DNA of 64,000 bases from an uncultured Dorea sp. (GTDB taxonomy: Bacteria > Bacillota > Clostridia > Lachnospirales > Lachnospiraceae), in assembly GCA_948602995.1 (NCBI GenBank), contig CAPEBR010000021.1:1-64000 (forward strand), given 5' to 3'. This document shows, piece after piece, positions 7,592 to 16,286 of the stretch; within the stretch, counting starts at the first letter, position 1; each line of letters starts with the position of its first letter. The notes beneath the pieces are model-generated. The model did no database searches and was not told where the DNA came from. It was given only the letters and a program-made list of their open reading frames with translations. A program made the translations under genes and the position numbers.

Positions 7592-8050
7592 TTATAAGAT
7601 TCCTGCCATTTTTAAGATCCAGTAGCCGAGCCCAAGCGCCCAGCTGCTGAATACTCCATATAAAATTACCGGTCCTGCAATGGTGAAGATCTTGCATCCG
7701 ATTCCCATAACCTGCCCTTCCTTCTGATACTCAATTGCCGGGGATGCCACAGAGTTGGCAAATCCAGTGATTGGTACAAGGGCTCCTGCACCGCCCCATT
7801 TTGCGATACTTGGATATATGTTAAATCCTGTGAGAAGGACGCTTAGCAGAATAAGGAGCATGGAGGTCCAGCCGCCGCTGATATCCTTGTCTAATCCTTG
7901 TGTCTTGCAGAAGTGCAGGATACATTGTCCGATCACACAGATGGAGCCTCCGGTGACAAATGCTTTTGCCATGTTGGCCGGTAGATTGTGAACCGGGGTT
8001 TTTTGCTTCACGTAATTTTCATATGCCTGTTGTTGCCTTTGCTTATCCAT
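7592..8050 (-). CDS. spoVAC: Stage V sporulation protein AC (SpoVAC)
   Basis: A 152-residue membrane protein, the mechanosensitive pore candidate of the SpoVA dipicolinic-acid channel in the inner spore membrane. It starts MDKQRQQQAYENYV, has AFVTGGSICVIGQ near residue 30, the conserved GAGALVPITGFANSV near 87 and SPAIEYQKEGQVMGIG near 103. AGGAG lies upstream of the ATG. It follows spoVAB at a 65-base gap that holds a short TGACCGCTTTGCGGT hairpin. spoVAD is not its neighbour here. Confidence 0.93.
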   Translation of the reverse strand: MDKQRQQQAYENYVKQKTPVHNLPANMAKAFVTGGSICVIGQCILHFCKTQGLDKDISGGWTSMLLILLSVLLTGFNIYPSIAKWGGAGALVPITGFANSVASPAIEYQKEGQVMGIGCKIFTIAGPVILYGVFSSWALGLGYWILKMAGIL

Positions 8051-8094
8051 TGTTGGTTGTCTCCTTTCTACTTAAATAACTCCATCCCCTATTC

Positions 8095-8109
8095 TGACCG
8101 CTTTGCGGT
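8095..8109. repeat. Short hairpin related to the G-rich elements
   Basis: TGACCGCTTTGCGGT in the spoVAB-spoVAC gap matches the hairpin parts at 2801 and 10920 but lacks the following GGGGACGGGG. Confidence 0.5.
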
Positions 8110-8115
8110 GGCCGC

Positions 8116-8532
8116 TCACCACTTTTGGGAGAAGAAGAGGAGGGCGCCCAGGCCTTTGCCGAGGGCGGTGCCGAGGATCAGGTAGGGAATGAAGCGTAGT
8201 AGTTTTACGCGTCTTATGAAGATGGGGAATACGTTTAGTATTTCGGCAAGGGCCATGGACCAGCAGCCAACGAAGATGCCGGCGAGGGTTCCGAAGACCG
8301 GGGCGAGCCATGCTCCGCCGGGGATGCTGATCTGGTAAACCCAGAAGATGTTTCCCAGCATGCCGCCCAGGGCTACGCTGTCTTCGTAAAGAAGGATATG
8401 TTCTCCTGTATGTGTCCGGTCTGCGAAATCGGATATAACGCCTAGTCCGATGATGAAGGAGAATAATCCTCCTGCTACTACCATCCCGGCGCTAAGTCCT
8501 ATGAGTGCCAGAAGTAGTTCTTTTGCCCACAT
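8116..8532 (-). CDS. spoVAB: Stage V sporulation protein AB (SpoVAB)
   Basis: A 138-residue protein with about four membrane segments (GLSAGMVVAGGLFSFIIGLG near residue 13; a Gly-rich GGAWLAPVFGTLAGIFVGCW near 72). It is a member of the SpoVA group whose exact part in dipicolinic-acid transport is unclear. Its start overlaps the end of spoVAA by 41 bases, so the two are probably translationally coupled. Length and order match the family. Confidence 0.88.
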   Translation of the reverse strand: MWAKELLLALIGLSAGMVVAGGLFSFIIGLGVISDFADRTHTGEHILLYEDSVALGGMLGNIFWVYQISIPGGAWLAPVFGTLAGIFVGCWSMALAEILNVFPIFIRRVKLLRFIPYLILGTALGKGLGALLFFSQKW

Positions 8533-9160
8533 CCTGTTCCTTCCCCTTTCTAGATATATTTTCTATGAGTGTTGTCTGGAGATCGTTTTCGTACAGGCGC
8601 ATCTCTACTTCCATTGGCGTAGGATCTACAGAGAAGCGTTTTTTCCCAAAATGATTAAAAAATGTCAGGATTCCTATAATGATCCCCAGACTATAGGTAA
8701 GCTCCAGGATTGTAAACCCACTGCTTTTTGTTCCTGTGATAAGCTCATAGATCTGTCCGAACATCTTTGTTACATCAACGTCGTTATTAAATGCCATGAT
8801 AGAAAATGCGGAGCCGATGAAGCTGATGAGTACGACTGCTGCTGCCTTCAGTATATGGATAACGCCGCCTGCTGTCTGCTGTGCTTCATAGGTAACAATA
8901 AAGTCCTGTTCTCCCATATTCTGAATATCTATGTTCGGATATTTTTCATGAATCAGCTCTATGACACGGAGTATGGAAAATGCTGTCCGGTTCTGATTCT
9001 TTTTATCTGTGCTGTGAAAGCTGAAGAGCTTGATTACTTTAAGCTTCGGAATCATGGAAGGATCCCGGCATTCCATGGTCAGGACGTCCCCTAATTTTAC
9101 GTCTGGTTTTGTGACTTCTATATTTCTGTCGGCTTTTATATATACGGTTATACTTGACAT
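8492..9160 (-). CDS. spoVAA: Stage V sporulation protein AA (SpoVAA)
   Basis: A 222-residue protein with a soluble N-terminal half (residues 1-100, starting MSSITVYIKADRNIEV) that resembles the SpoVAA N-domain, then two membrane segments (AAAVVLISFIGSAFSIMAF near 108 and YSLGIIIGILTFFNHFG near 160) and a cytoplasmic tail. It lies between a 46-residue gene and spoVAB and belongs to the same minus-strand operon. Spore germination and dipicolinic-acid uptake role is from the family. Confidence 0.88.
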   Translation of the reverse strand: MSSITVYIKADRNIEVTKPDVKLGDVLTMECRDPSMIPKLKVIKLFSFHSTDKKNQNRTAFSILRVIELIHEKYPNIDIQNMGEQDFIVTYEAQQTAGGVIHILKAAAVVLISFIGSAFSIMAFNNDVDVTKMFGQIYELITGTKSSGFTILELTYSLGIIIGILTFFNHFGKKRFSVDPTPMEVEMRLYENDLQTTLIENISRKGKEQDVGKRTTSGTHRT

Positions 9161-9205
9161 CCCATGCCTCCTGTCTTTACCAGTACAGCATTGCGTAATT
9201 AACGG

Positions 9206-9346
9206 TTAATTATGCAGTACTAGTGTTCCTTCGCTGATTTTTTCTTGATTTTTCACATCATTAAAATAATAGATGCAGCCCACCAGGACTGCCAGGCTTA
9301 CTACAAAAATCAGGCATATCCTGAGTTTTCTTCTAGCTTCCTCCAT
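9206..9346 (-). CDS. 46-residue single-pass membrane protein between sigF and spoVAA
   Basis: The frame starts MEEARRKLRICLIF and has one membrane segment (CLIFVVSLAVLVGCIYYF, residues 11-28) followed by a short soluble tail ending LVLHN. AAGGCGG stands 8 bases upstream of the ATG, which supports real translation. Position inside the spoIIA-spoVA operon suggests forespore expression. I do not recognise the family; its small size means it is easily missed by automatic annotation. Confidence 0.65.
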   Translation of the reverse strand: MEEARRKLRICLIFVVSLAVLVGCIYYFNDVKNQEKISEGTLVLHN

Positions 9347-9421
9347 ACTGACACCGCCTTTCCTTTGCTTGTTTTTGTTAGTATGGAATATTCCTTCTGA
9401 AAATATGCATGAATATGCCTT

Positions 9422-10135
9422 TTATATTCTCTCTCTTAGTCTTTTTAAAATTTTTTTCTCCAGCCTTGAGACCTGGACCTGTGAGATGCCAAGCTCTGCT
9501 CCCACCTGTGTCTGTGTCCGCTCCGCAAAGTATCTCAGGTAAATGAGTCTGCGCTCCTCTTTGTCGAGAGAGTCAAGCAGCTGGCTTAGCAGCATGTGGT
9601 TCAGTATCTTATCCTCCTCCTGTTCCTTTTCGGGCAGCTTGTCCATTAGCCGGATCTCCTGTCCGTCATTCTGATAAATGGGTTTATGCAGGGATTCCAC
9701 GTCTCCGCTGGCGTCTAACGCCATGACCAGCTCTTCACTCCCGACTCCGAGTTCGCATGCGATCTCTGCTACAGTGGGTTCCCTCCCCATCTGGTCGCAC
9801 ATACGCTCCCTGCACAGGTATGCCCTGTAGGATAATTCTTTTAAGGAGCGGCTTACCTTGATCATGCCGTCATCCCTGAGAAACCGCTTGATTTCCCCGG
9901 ATATCATTGGCACTGCATATGTGGAAAATTTTACATCATAGGACATATCAAACTTGTCGATTGCCTTTAGAAGCCCTATATTTCCGATTTGGAACAAATC
10001 CTCCGCCTCTGTGCCTCTGTTGTAAAACCGCTTTACCACACACCACACAAGCCCTGCATTTTCCTCTACCAGCTGTGCCCTCGCTTTTTCATCTCCTTCG
10101 TGGGATCTCCTGATCAAAGAGGCTGTGCGGTCCAT
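9422..10135 (-). CDS. sigF: RNA polymerase sporulation sigma factor F
   Basis: A 237-residue sigma-70 family factor, the first forespore-specific sigma. Region 2 is visible at residues ~40-90 (AEDLFQIGNIGLLKAIDKF, then FSTYAVPMISGEIKRFLRD), region 3 in the middle, and region 4.2 near the end (TQTQVGAELGISQVQVSRL). The start overlaps the spoIIAB stop by 22 bases, matching the spoIIAA-spoIIAB-sigF order that couples the factor to its anti-sigma partner. Activity is controlled by SpoIIAB binding and release via SpoIIAA. Confidence 0.95.
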   Translation of the reverse strand: MDRTASLIRRSHEGDEKARAQLVEENAGLVWCVVKRFYNRGTEAEDLFQIGNIGLLKAIDKFDMSYDVKFSTYAVPMISGEIKRFLRDDGMIKVSRSLKELSYRAYLCRERMCDQMGREPTVAEIACELGVGSEELVMALDASGDVESLHKPIYQNDGQEIRLMDKLPEKEQEEDKILNHMLLSQLLDSLDKEERRLIYLRYFAERTQTQVGAELGISQVQVSRLEKKILKRLRERI

Positions 10136-10569
10136 AGCTTCCTTCCTTTTCCAACTATTTTTTTCATTTTTACAGTCGTTCCCTTCCCAGGCTCTGATAC
10201 CACCGACAGCCCGTCCATAAAAGCCTCCATGAAGGAAAATCCCATGCCGGACCGGTCAAGCTCCGGCTTCGTTGTAAAGAGCGGCTCCATGGCTGCCTCT
10301 ACATCCTCGATTCCCCGCCCCTTATCCTCAACCTCAACGTAAAGTGTACGTTCCTCAGTACGGCAGCGGATGTAGATATTATGTACTTCACTTTCATAGC
10401 CATGAATGATTGCATTTGTCACTGCTTCGGATACCGCTGTCTTTACATCTGACACCTCCTCGACAGTGGGGTTCAGTGCGGTCATGAATGCCGCAACTGT
10501 TACACGGGCAAAGGATTCGTTGCTGGAGCGGCTGTCAAATATTAACTGCATTTCATTCGTATTTTCCAT
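10114..10569 (-). CDS. spoIIAB: Anti-sigma F factor / serine kinase SpoIIAB
   Basis: A 151-residue GHKL-fold kinase that binds sigma F and phosphorylates SpoIIAA. The N-box lies in VTNAIIHGYE (near residue 50), the G1 motif in EDKGRGIEDVE (near 78) and G2 in RSGMGFSFMEAFMD (near 106). The start follows the spoIIAA stop directly and the end overlaps sigF, which supports coupled translation in one operon. Confidence 0.95.
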   Translation of the reverse strand: MENTNEMQLIFDSRSSNESFARVTVAAFMTALNPTVEEVSDVKTAVSEAVTNAIIHGYESEVHNIYIRCRTEERTLYVEVEDKGRGIEDVEAAMEPLFTTKPELDRSGMGFSFMEAFMDGLSVVSEPGKGTTVKMKKIVGKGRKLWTAQPL

Positions 10570-10881
10570 TTATTCGTCCTCCTCATAAATATGCATAATC
10601 TTGGTTACACCTGACATAGTAAGCATCCTCTTCATTCTCTCATTCGTGTGCACGGCGCACACTTCTCCTCCCAGCATATAGATTCTTTTATATCTTCCCA
10701 TAATTACACCGATGCCTGAACTGTCGCAGAAGGCAGTCTCTTCAAAGTCAAAGATAATATACCGGATGTGATTTCTCTCGATCAGATGGTCTGATTCCTT
10801 TCGGATTTCTTCTGCGTTGTGATGGTCAAGCTCATGTGGAAGGAAGATCGTCAGACAATTTTCCTGTACCTGATATTTCAT
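10570..10881 (-). CDS. spoIIAA: Anti-sigma F factor antagonist SpoIIAA
   Basis: A 103-residue STAS-domain protein that, when unphosphorylated, frees sigma F from SpoIIAB. The phosphorylation site is the second serine of CDSSGIGV (Ser55). It is the first gene of the spoIIA trio. Upstream are AAAGGAG, a G-rich repeat and a terminator that separates it from the TPR gene, so a private promoter (sigma-H/Spo0A controlled in other species) is likely, although I could not place it. Confidence 0.95.
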   Translation of the reverse strand: MKYQVQENCLTIFLPHELDHHNAEEIRKESDHLIERNHIRYIIFDFEETAFCDSSGIGVIMGRYKRIYMLGGEVCAVHTNERMKRMLTMSGVTKIMHIYEEDE

Positions 10882-10919
10882 TGTTGAATGGGCTCCTTTC
10901 GTTATTATGGCCGCCTGTC

Positions 10920-10946
10920 TGACCGCTTCGCGGTTGGGGACGGGGG
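10920..10946. repeat. G-rich element upstream of spoIIAA
   Basis: TGACCGCTTCGCGGTT (10920-10935) followed by GGGGACGGGGG (10936-10946). It has the same two-part layout as the element at 2801 but lacks the second arm. Confidence 0.6.
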
Positions 10947-10948
10947 CG

Positions 10949-10979
10949 AAAAAAGATATGCCGGAGGCATATCTTTTTT
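10949..10979. terminator. Terminator between the TPR gene and spoIIAA
   Basis: Perfect 14-base arms AAAAAAGATATGCC and GGCATATCTTTTTT around a GGA loop. It has a T-run in both directions, and lies 10 bases past the stop of the minus-strand TPR gene. Confidence 0.9.
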
Positions 10980-10988
10980 CTTTGGTGT

Positions 10989-12503
10989 TTATTGGAATGT
11001 ATCTGGTGTAGGTTCTCCGGCGCCATCGTCTCCGGTATAGCCGGTGTCTCCGGCTCCAGTGTCGCTGGTTCCGTCTGCATTTTCTCCGGTGCCATCGTCT
11101 CCGGTGTCTTCTCCTCCTTCGGTATTTTCTCCGCCTTCAGTGTTTTCTCCGTCTTCTCCGCCTTCTTTCTGGGCTCCTGGTTTTTGGGCGTCCAGGGCTT
11201 TCTGGGCTTCTGCTGCGGCATCTGTGCCGGGGTGTTTTTCTATAATCTTCTGATATCGGATGTTTGCCTTGTCCTGATCGCCGCTTTTTTCATAGGACTG
11301 TGCTAACAGAAGCATGGCCGCACCGTCTTCATAGCCTTCGTCCATTTTCATGACCTTTTCCAGGTTCTTGATTCCGGTTTCGTAATTGGCAACCTCATAA
11401 TTCTGCTGGGACATGCTGTAGAGTTCCTGGCACATGGCCGGAAAGAGGTTGTCTGTGATGGCCTTATAGCTCTCTTTCCCGATGAGGCCCAGGGAGTCTG
11501 TTTTGATCTTTAACAGCTCGTCCACCATTGCCTCATTGCCCATGTCCTGTGCCTGGTAATGTTCCATGATATTCATAAGCGTCTCGTAGCTGTCCTGGGT
11601 GGAGGCTGCTGTCTCCTGGACGTTTTCCGTCTCTTCACTGGTGGAACGGTATGTCTCAAGCTCTGTCTTCAATGCGTTGATCTGTGATTTTTGCGTCTCA
11701 ATCTGGTCGCTGAAAGCAACGGTCTGCTTGTTTGCCCGCCTTTGTCTGGATATATTCATGGCAGGCATGATAATAAACCACATGACGAGGACGCCTACCA
11801 CTACGCCGATCCCGATATTCACTACGGTATGAAGCCCTGTATGTTCCTTGAATGCTGTGGATACTGGCTGGATGATGGTTTCATTTCCCAGGTTGTACGT
11901 AACGGTCCGCTGCTCCTTTTTGCTCTTTTCGCCTTTCTGTTCCGGTGCACGCTCCTTGCGCACCTGATTCAGTTCGTGCAGATACCGGAGTGTAAGCTCG
12001 TTGGTTGTGTCCAGCCGGTATGCAATCCGCAGCATCTGTCTTGCATTTGCATACTGCTCTGTATGAAGATACAGAAGCCCCAAAAGCTGATACGCCCGGA
12101 CATAGGAAGGGTGTGCGGCAACTGCTTTCTTAAGCTGTATGATTGCAAGATCTTCCCCGTTCTGGGCAGCGTACTGCAGGCTCTGGTTATATCGTTTTAC
12201 TGCCTGATTGATACCAGCAAGCTCCCCTGGTATCTCCTGCACCTTACTGATGTAATAATTGGCAATATTATCATGGGGCTGGAAATTCTTGCTGATAATC
12301 CATTCCACAAGTGCTTCCATCACGTCGCCCCGGCCATAATATACAAGACCCAGAAGGTTCATGGCCGCCACATTCGCCCTGTTGTACTGCAGGCTGCGCC
12401 TGAGCGACGCTATGGCTCCGGACATATCCCGGATTGTCGCCTTTTTTATTCCATCATTATACCAGTAATTTGACTGGTATACGAGTTTTGTCGTGTAATC
12501 CAT
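10989..12503 (-). CDS. TPR-repeat membrane protein with acidic low-complexity tail
   Basis: A 504-residue protein. TPR-like helices fill residues 1-180 (for example NLLGLVYYGRGDVMEALVEW and AYQLLGLLYLHTEQYANARQ). A single membrane segment follows near 235 (VVNIGIGVVVGVLVMWFIIMP), then a coiled coil (SDQIETQKSQINALKTELE, ~268-290), more TPR-like repeats (350-430) and an acidic Gly/Glu/Asp/Thr repeat tail (GGENTEGGEDTGDDG). GAGGG lies upstream of the ATG. It probably acts as a scaffold with its N-terminus in the cytoplasm. The partner is unknown; it is in the folC-spoIIA gene row but ends in a terminator. Confidence 0.75.
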   Translation of the reverse strand: MDYTTKLVYQSNYWYNDGIKKATIRDMSGAIASLRRSLQYNRANVAAMNLLGLVYYGRGDVMEALVEWIISKNFQPHDNIANYYISKVQEIPGELAGINQAVKRYNQSLQYAAQNGEDLAIIQLKKAVAAHPSYVRAYQLLGLLYLHTEQYANARQMLRIAYRLDTTNELTLRYLHELNQVRKERAPEQKGEKSKKEQRTVTYNLGNETIIQPVSTAFKEHTGLHTVVNIGIGVVVGVLVMWFIIMPAMNISRQRRANKQTVAFSDQIETQKSQINALKTELETYRSTSEETENVQETAASTQDSYETLMNIMEHYQAQDMGNEAMVDELLKIKTDSLGLIGKESYKAITDNLFPAMCQELYSMSQQNYEVANYETGIKNLEKVMKMDEGYEDGAAMLLLAQSYEKSGDQDKANIRYQKIIEKHPGTDAAAEAQKALDAQKPGAQKEGGEDGENTEGGENTEGGEDTGDDGTGENADGTSDTGAGDTGYTGDDGAGEPTPDTFQ

Positions 12504-12518
12504 ATATCATTATTCCCT

Positions 12519-12653
12519 CTATTTGGTCTGTTCGACTACTTCGCGGATAATATCTGTCATATCCGTCAGATCCTCCTGATAAACTGCTTCTTCAATCTCT
12601 TCTACTTCCAGGCTCGGCTGGAACTTCTTAAGTTCTTCCTCATAATTCAGCAT
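12519..12653 (-). CDS. 44-residue small acidic protein
   Basis: Starts MLNYEEELKKFQPSLEVEE and continues with an acidic helix ending VVEQTK. GGGAGG stands about 8 bases upstream. It lies between folC and the TPR gene on the same strand, 15 bases before the latter, so it is likely part of that transcript. I recall similar short proteins at this place in related genomes, but no function is known to me. Confidence 0.6.
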   Translation of the reverse strand: MLNYEEELKKFQPSLEVEEIEEAVYQEDLTDMTDIIREVVEQTK

Positions 12654-12730
12654 AGCTGATACCTCCCGCCATCATTTTCTTAAATCCCCTCTCTTCGCCA
12701 GGACAGGCTCTGTGCTGACCTGCTGAATCT

Positions 12731-14041
12731 TTACATCATTTTTTCAATCTCTCCTGCCAGATACAAGGATCCCAGACAGTAGATATAGCCTGTCCCGCTG
12801 CGCTCCCTGTATGCAGCACGGACTGCCTCCTGTGCATTCTCACATTCTATGACCCTCTGACTCGTATACTGTCTGAAAAGCCGTCCAAGCTCCTCTACCG
12901 GCACTCCTCTTGCATCCTCAATCTGCACTGCAACATAAGCCTTTGCGGGGAAATGCCCACACAGATACGCGATCATCTGCTCATACTTTTTATCCGTCAC
13001 TGCCGAAAATATCACAACCGGCAGTCCCTCCCCCTCATCCGGAAGCGCCTGTACACTCTCTGCAAATGCCTCTAAGGCTCCCGGATTATGGGCTCCGTCA
13101 ATGATCAGATGATCTCCTGCCTCTTCCATCCTTCCCCTCCAGCGTATGGAAACCACCGCCTCCGGCCAGAGTTCTCTATGGATGTTTTCATTTCTTAAGA
13201 GATATTCTGCCGACTGTATTGCAAGCTCTGCGTTCATCACCTGGTACAGCCCTGGAATGGGAACGCTCCAATTAATATCTCTATCATACGCACTTGCTCT
13301 GGAAAATGCAATATTTTTTCGGGTTACTTCCTGGATTTTGAACGCATTTTTCGTGATTTCTCTACAGGCTGCGCCGCGTTCTGCGGCCATTCCTCTTATT
13401 ACTGCAGAAGCTGCCTCATTTCCTCCGTCATAAAATACGGGGACATGCTCCTTTATAATTCCTGCCTTTTCCGCCGCGATCTCTTCAATCGTGTCTCCTA
13501 AAATATCTGTATGGTCAAGGCTTATGGAAGTAATAACCGTAAGCTTTGGGCCGGGAAATGAATTCGTTGCATCCAGTCTTCCGCCAAGTCCTGTTTCCAG
13601 TATAATGTACTCCACATCTGTACAGGAAAACGCCCTCATTCCCATCCCATACAGGAATTCAAAATAGGACGGATGCCCCAGTCCTTCCGCCTCCATTCTC
13701 TTAGCAGCCTCCCTTGCCGCCTGAAAAGCCTGACAGAATTCATCGTCTGAAACCGGGCGTCTCCCGATCTGTATCCGCTCATTAATAGAAACAAGATGAG
13801 GGGAAGTGAAAAACCCGGTTCTCTTCCCCTCCCTTTCCAGTATTGCCTGTATATACGCACACACAGAGCCTTTTCCATTGGTACCTGCCACATGGATCAC
13901 CTTGCGGTCATATGCCGGGTTTCCAAGTCTTCTCATGAACTCCTGCGTGTGCTTAAGGGGGTGCTTTTTCGTAAATCTTGGAAGCTCCTCTATATAGCGG
14001 ACTGCCTCTGCATACCGCTCCCGGACATTCCTTACTTCCAT
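12731..14041 (-). CDS. folC: Folylpolyglutamate synthase / dihydrofolate synthase
   Basis: A 436-residue Mur-ligase-fold enzyme that adds glutamate to folates (and to dihydropteroate if bifunctional), ATP-dependent, cytoplasmic. Seen: P-loop GTNGKGSVCAYI near residue 43, ETGLGGRLDATN near 145, SLDHTDILG near 170 and DGAHNPGA near 310. The ATG at 14041 is chosen: GAGG precedes it and it starts 4 bases after the upstream stop; the longer frame would overlap the upstream gene. Translation is probably coupled to that gene. Confidence 0.93.
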   Translation of the reverse strand: MEVRNVRERYAEAVRYIEELPRFTKKHPLKHTQEFMRRLGNPAYDRKVIHVAGTNGKGSVCAYIQAILEREGKRTGFFTSPHLVSINERIQIGRRPVSDDEFCQAFQAAREAAKRMEAEGLGHPSYFEFLYGMGMRAFSCTDVEYIILETGLGGRLDATNSFPGPKLTVITSISLDHTDILGDTIEEIAAEKAGIIKEHVPVFYDGGNEAASAVIRGMAAERGAACREITKNAFKIQEVTRKNIAFSRASAYDRDINWSVPIPGLYQVMNAELAIQSAEYLLRNENIHRELWPEAVVSIRWRGRMEEAGDHLIIDGAHNPGALEAFAESVQALPDEGEGLPVVIFSAVTDKKYEQMIAYLCGHFPAKAYVAVQIEDARGVPVEELGRLFRQYTSQRVIECENAQEAVRAAYRERSGTGYIYCLGSLYLAGEIEKMM

Positions 14042-14045
14042 ATAT

Positions 14046-16250
14046 CTATTCCTCATTTCCATCCTGCAAAGTCCAGGACTTTGTTGTATCCGTGCCAGTA
14101 CCCAGTGAAACCGTGAGTTCTCCTTCCTCATAGATATATTCATTAGAGACTCTGAAAACCGTATCACTGGAACCCATCTGGACAACGGTAATAATATCTC
14201 CCTGATTCAGCTCGGACTCTGGAAGGACGATCCTTGTATTATTTAAAAATGTACTCGACTGCCTCTCACCATTTATAAATACCCGGCTCTGCTTTGTAAA
14301 GTTCTCTCCATACAGGCTGTAGCCCTCATCCAGATAGGGAACCACACTCTGCAGCGTCACATTCTTGACGCCCATCATCATATGACCCTCTGTAATGGGT
14401 TCCTTCCCATCATACACATATTTCTCGCCATACAGGATATCATACTGGAGAAGCTCCAGGTCTGACAGATAATTCCTGGTCTGCTGTCTCTCCTGATGAT
14501 AATTAAATACCGTGCCGGAATGAATATCAAGACGGTTAAATACCTCTGCCATAATCTGATAGGACGGAATATTCTTATCCTGCTTCTTAAGGCCAATATT
14601 ATCCCAGATTACGTAATTCGTATTATAAAGGTAGCGGCTCTTAAGGTCCTCTGCCTCCAGCCCCATGGTCGGAAGATGGTCGCCGTAAAATACAACTACA
14701 GTCGGCTCCCCCCTCTCTTCCAGCGCCTTTACAAGATTGCCCGCAAATGCATCCATCTCATAGACCTGGTTCACATAGTATTCCCATTTATTTTTCAAAG
14801 CCTCATCTTCAATACCCTCCACTGTAATCTCCGGATTCTCAATCAGCTTCGTCTCCGGATAATCTCCATGCCCCTGCACGCTGATGCCGAATACAAAGTC
14901 CTGCTGCTCTGTTGTATCCATGGCATCCAGAATATGCTGGATGAGAATGTCATCCTTCGCCCAGCCATTTTCCGTAAGCTGGAGAATATTCATGAATTCC
15001 TTGCTTGTATAACTGTCAAAGCCGATGTTATCGAACACCCGGGCGCGGCTGTAGAAATTCCCGCCATTATTATGAAGGGCATGGGCCCCGTAGCCAAGCT
15101 TTGTAAGGGCCGTCGCCGCGCTCTCACAGGGCTGGTTCTTCAGCACTGTCTTATAAGGATACTCCCCTGGCCCAAAATACCGGAGGTTCATGCCAGTAAG
15201 CACTTCGAACTCCGTATTTGCCGTTCCGGCGCCGATTGACGGCACCTTAAAATACCCGGAGGAATAGTTCTGGTACATCTTCCTCAGATTCGGAGAGGCA
15301 TCCTCAGAGGTTGTGAAAAATTCCGCCTCAGCCACATCAAAATAAGATTCCAGCTGGATGAACACGATGTTGGGAAGCTTATTCTTCTTCCGTCCCGTCT
15401 CATTTTTCGTGATTTCTCTGTGATTACTGATCTCCTCGATCGTCTTTTCATCATAATCATGGGGCTCTGTGATTCCAGTATTAAACACACTTGCCATAAA
15501 ACAGTAAGGAAGCCCATAATCCTCATATGCAAACGCAATATTTCCAAAGTAAGTGGATACCACCCTCTTTTCAACGGCCGCATCCGTAAGCCCTCCATAT
15601 ATAAGAGCACAGATGACCATCCCGGCCACTGCGACAAGCCTGTGAATCTTTCCTTCATACTGGCCGCCGCGGCGCCACATGGAGATGACCCATATGACAA
15701 CCGCCGCCACGCCGACTCCCACGATCATAAGTTCAAAGGAATTAAAATAATTATGAATAAGCGTAACTGCATCCTTTGCCACCTTCAGATCCTGTGCGTT
15801 AAATGGAGTCACCCGCTTCATAAGCATATATCCATTGGCAACTCCCAGCACCAGCCAGAGTACACTGATAATAATCCGCACAAATACCCGGCGTTTAAAC
15901 AGATATACAACGGAAAATGTCATAAAGATCATAAACGCATTGTATAAAAATACAAGCGGCGTCTCCGTCATATAGTCCCATGCCTCAATAGGAGAATGCC
16001 TGGAAATCGCCTCAATGGTAAAATTGATCATACACGCCAGCAGCACATGGAATACCAGTGAAAGCCTGTTCATAATCTTGTAAACCGGCTTCATCCTTCT
16101 GGCAAACGCACTGTTTCGGCGCTCTTCAAGAATACGGTCACGCCGCTCTTTCCTCGCCCTCCAGTATGCCTTTACATCTTCTCTTTTCAGATTCCTGATC
16201 TTATGGAGTCCGCCCTTTATATCGGGCATCTCAATATGAATCTTCTTCAT
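14046..16250 (-). CDS. LTA synthase-family sulfatase membrane protein
   Basis: A 734-residue protein with a basic coiled N-terminus, about five membrane segments (between residues 60 and 230), and an extracellular sulfatase-fold domain (about 295-600). Key sites are visible: NIVFIQLESYFD (metal-binding Glu), GTANTEFEVLTG with the nucleophile Thr, and GDHLPTMG. This is the layout of lipoteichoic-acid synthases and related phosphoglycerol transferases that use phosphatidylglycerol. A further C-terminal part (600-734) is less typical. It lies between valS and folC in one transcript. Confidence 0.85.
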   Translation of the reverse strand: MKKIHIEMPDIKGGLHKIRNLKREDVKAYWRARKERRDRILEERRNSAFARRMKPVYKIMNRLSLVFHVLLACMINFTIEAISRHSPIEAWDYMTETPLVFLYNAFMIFMTFSVVYLFKRRVFVRIIISVLWLVLGVANGYMLMKRVTPFNAQDLKVAKDAVTLIHNYFNSFELMIVGVGVAAVVIWVISMWRRGGQYEGKIHRLVAVAGMVICALIYGGLTDAAVEKRVVSTYFGNIAFAYEDYGLPYCFMASVFNTGITEPHDYDEKTIEEISNHREITKNETGRKKNKLPNIVFIQLESYFDVAEAEFFTTSEDASPNLRKMYQNYSSGYFKVPSIGAGTANTEFEVLTGMNLRYFGPGEYPYKTVLKNQPCESAATALTKLGYGAHALHNNGGNFYSRARVFDNIGFDSYTSKEFMNILQLTENGWAKDDILIQHILDAMDTTEQQDFVFGISVQGHGDYPETKLIENPEITVEGIEDEALKNKWEYYVNQVYEMDAFAGNLVKALEERGEPTVVVFYGDHLPTMGLEAEDLKSRYLYNTNYVIWDNIGLKKQDKNIPSYQIMAEVFNRLDIHSGTVFNYHQERQQTRNYLSDLELLQYDILYGEKYVYDGKEPITEGHMMMGVKNVTLQSVVPYLDEGYSLYGENFTKQSRVFINGERQSSTFLNNTRIVLPESELNQGDIITVVQMGSSDTVFRVSNEYIYEEGELTVSLGTGTDTTKSWTLQDGNEE

Positions 16251-16286
16251 AATATCCCCTTAAATATTGATGTCTATGGTTACTGT

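Noticed and set aside
10992..11306. Plus-strand hydrophobic frame opposite the TPR protein tail
   Set aside because: It mirrors the acidic Gly/Glu/Thr repeats of the real minus-strand gene and has no ribosome site.
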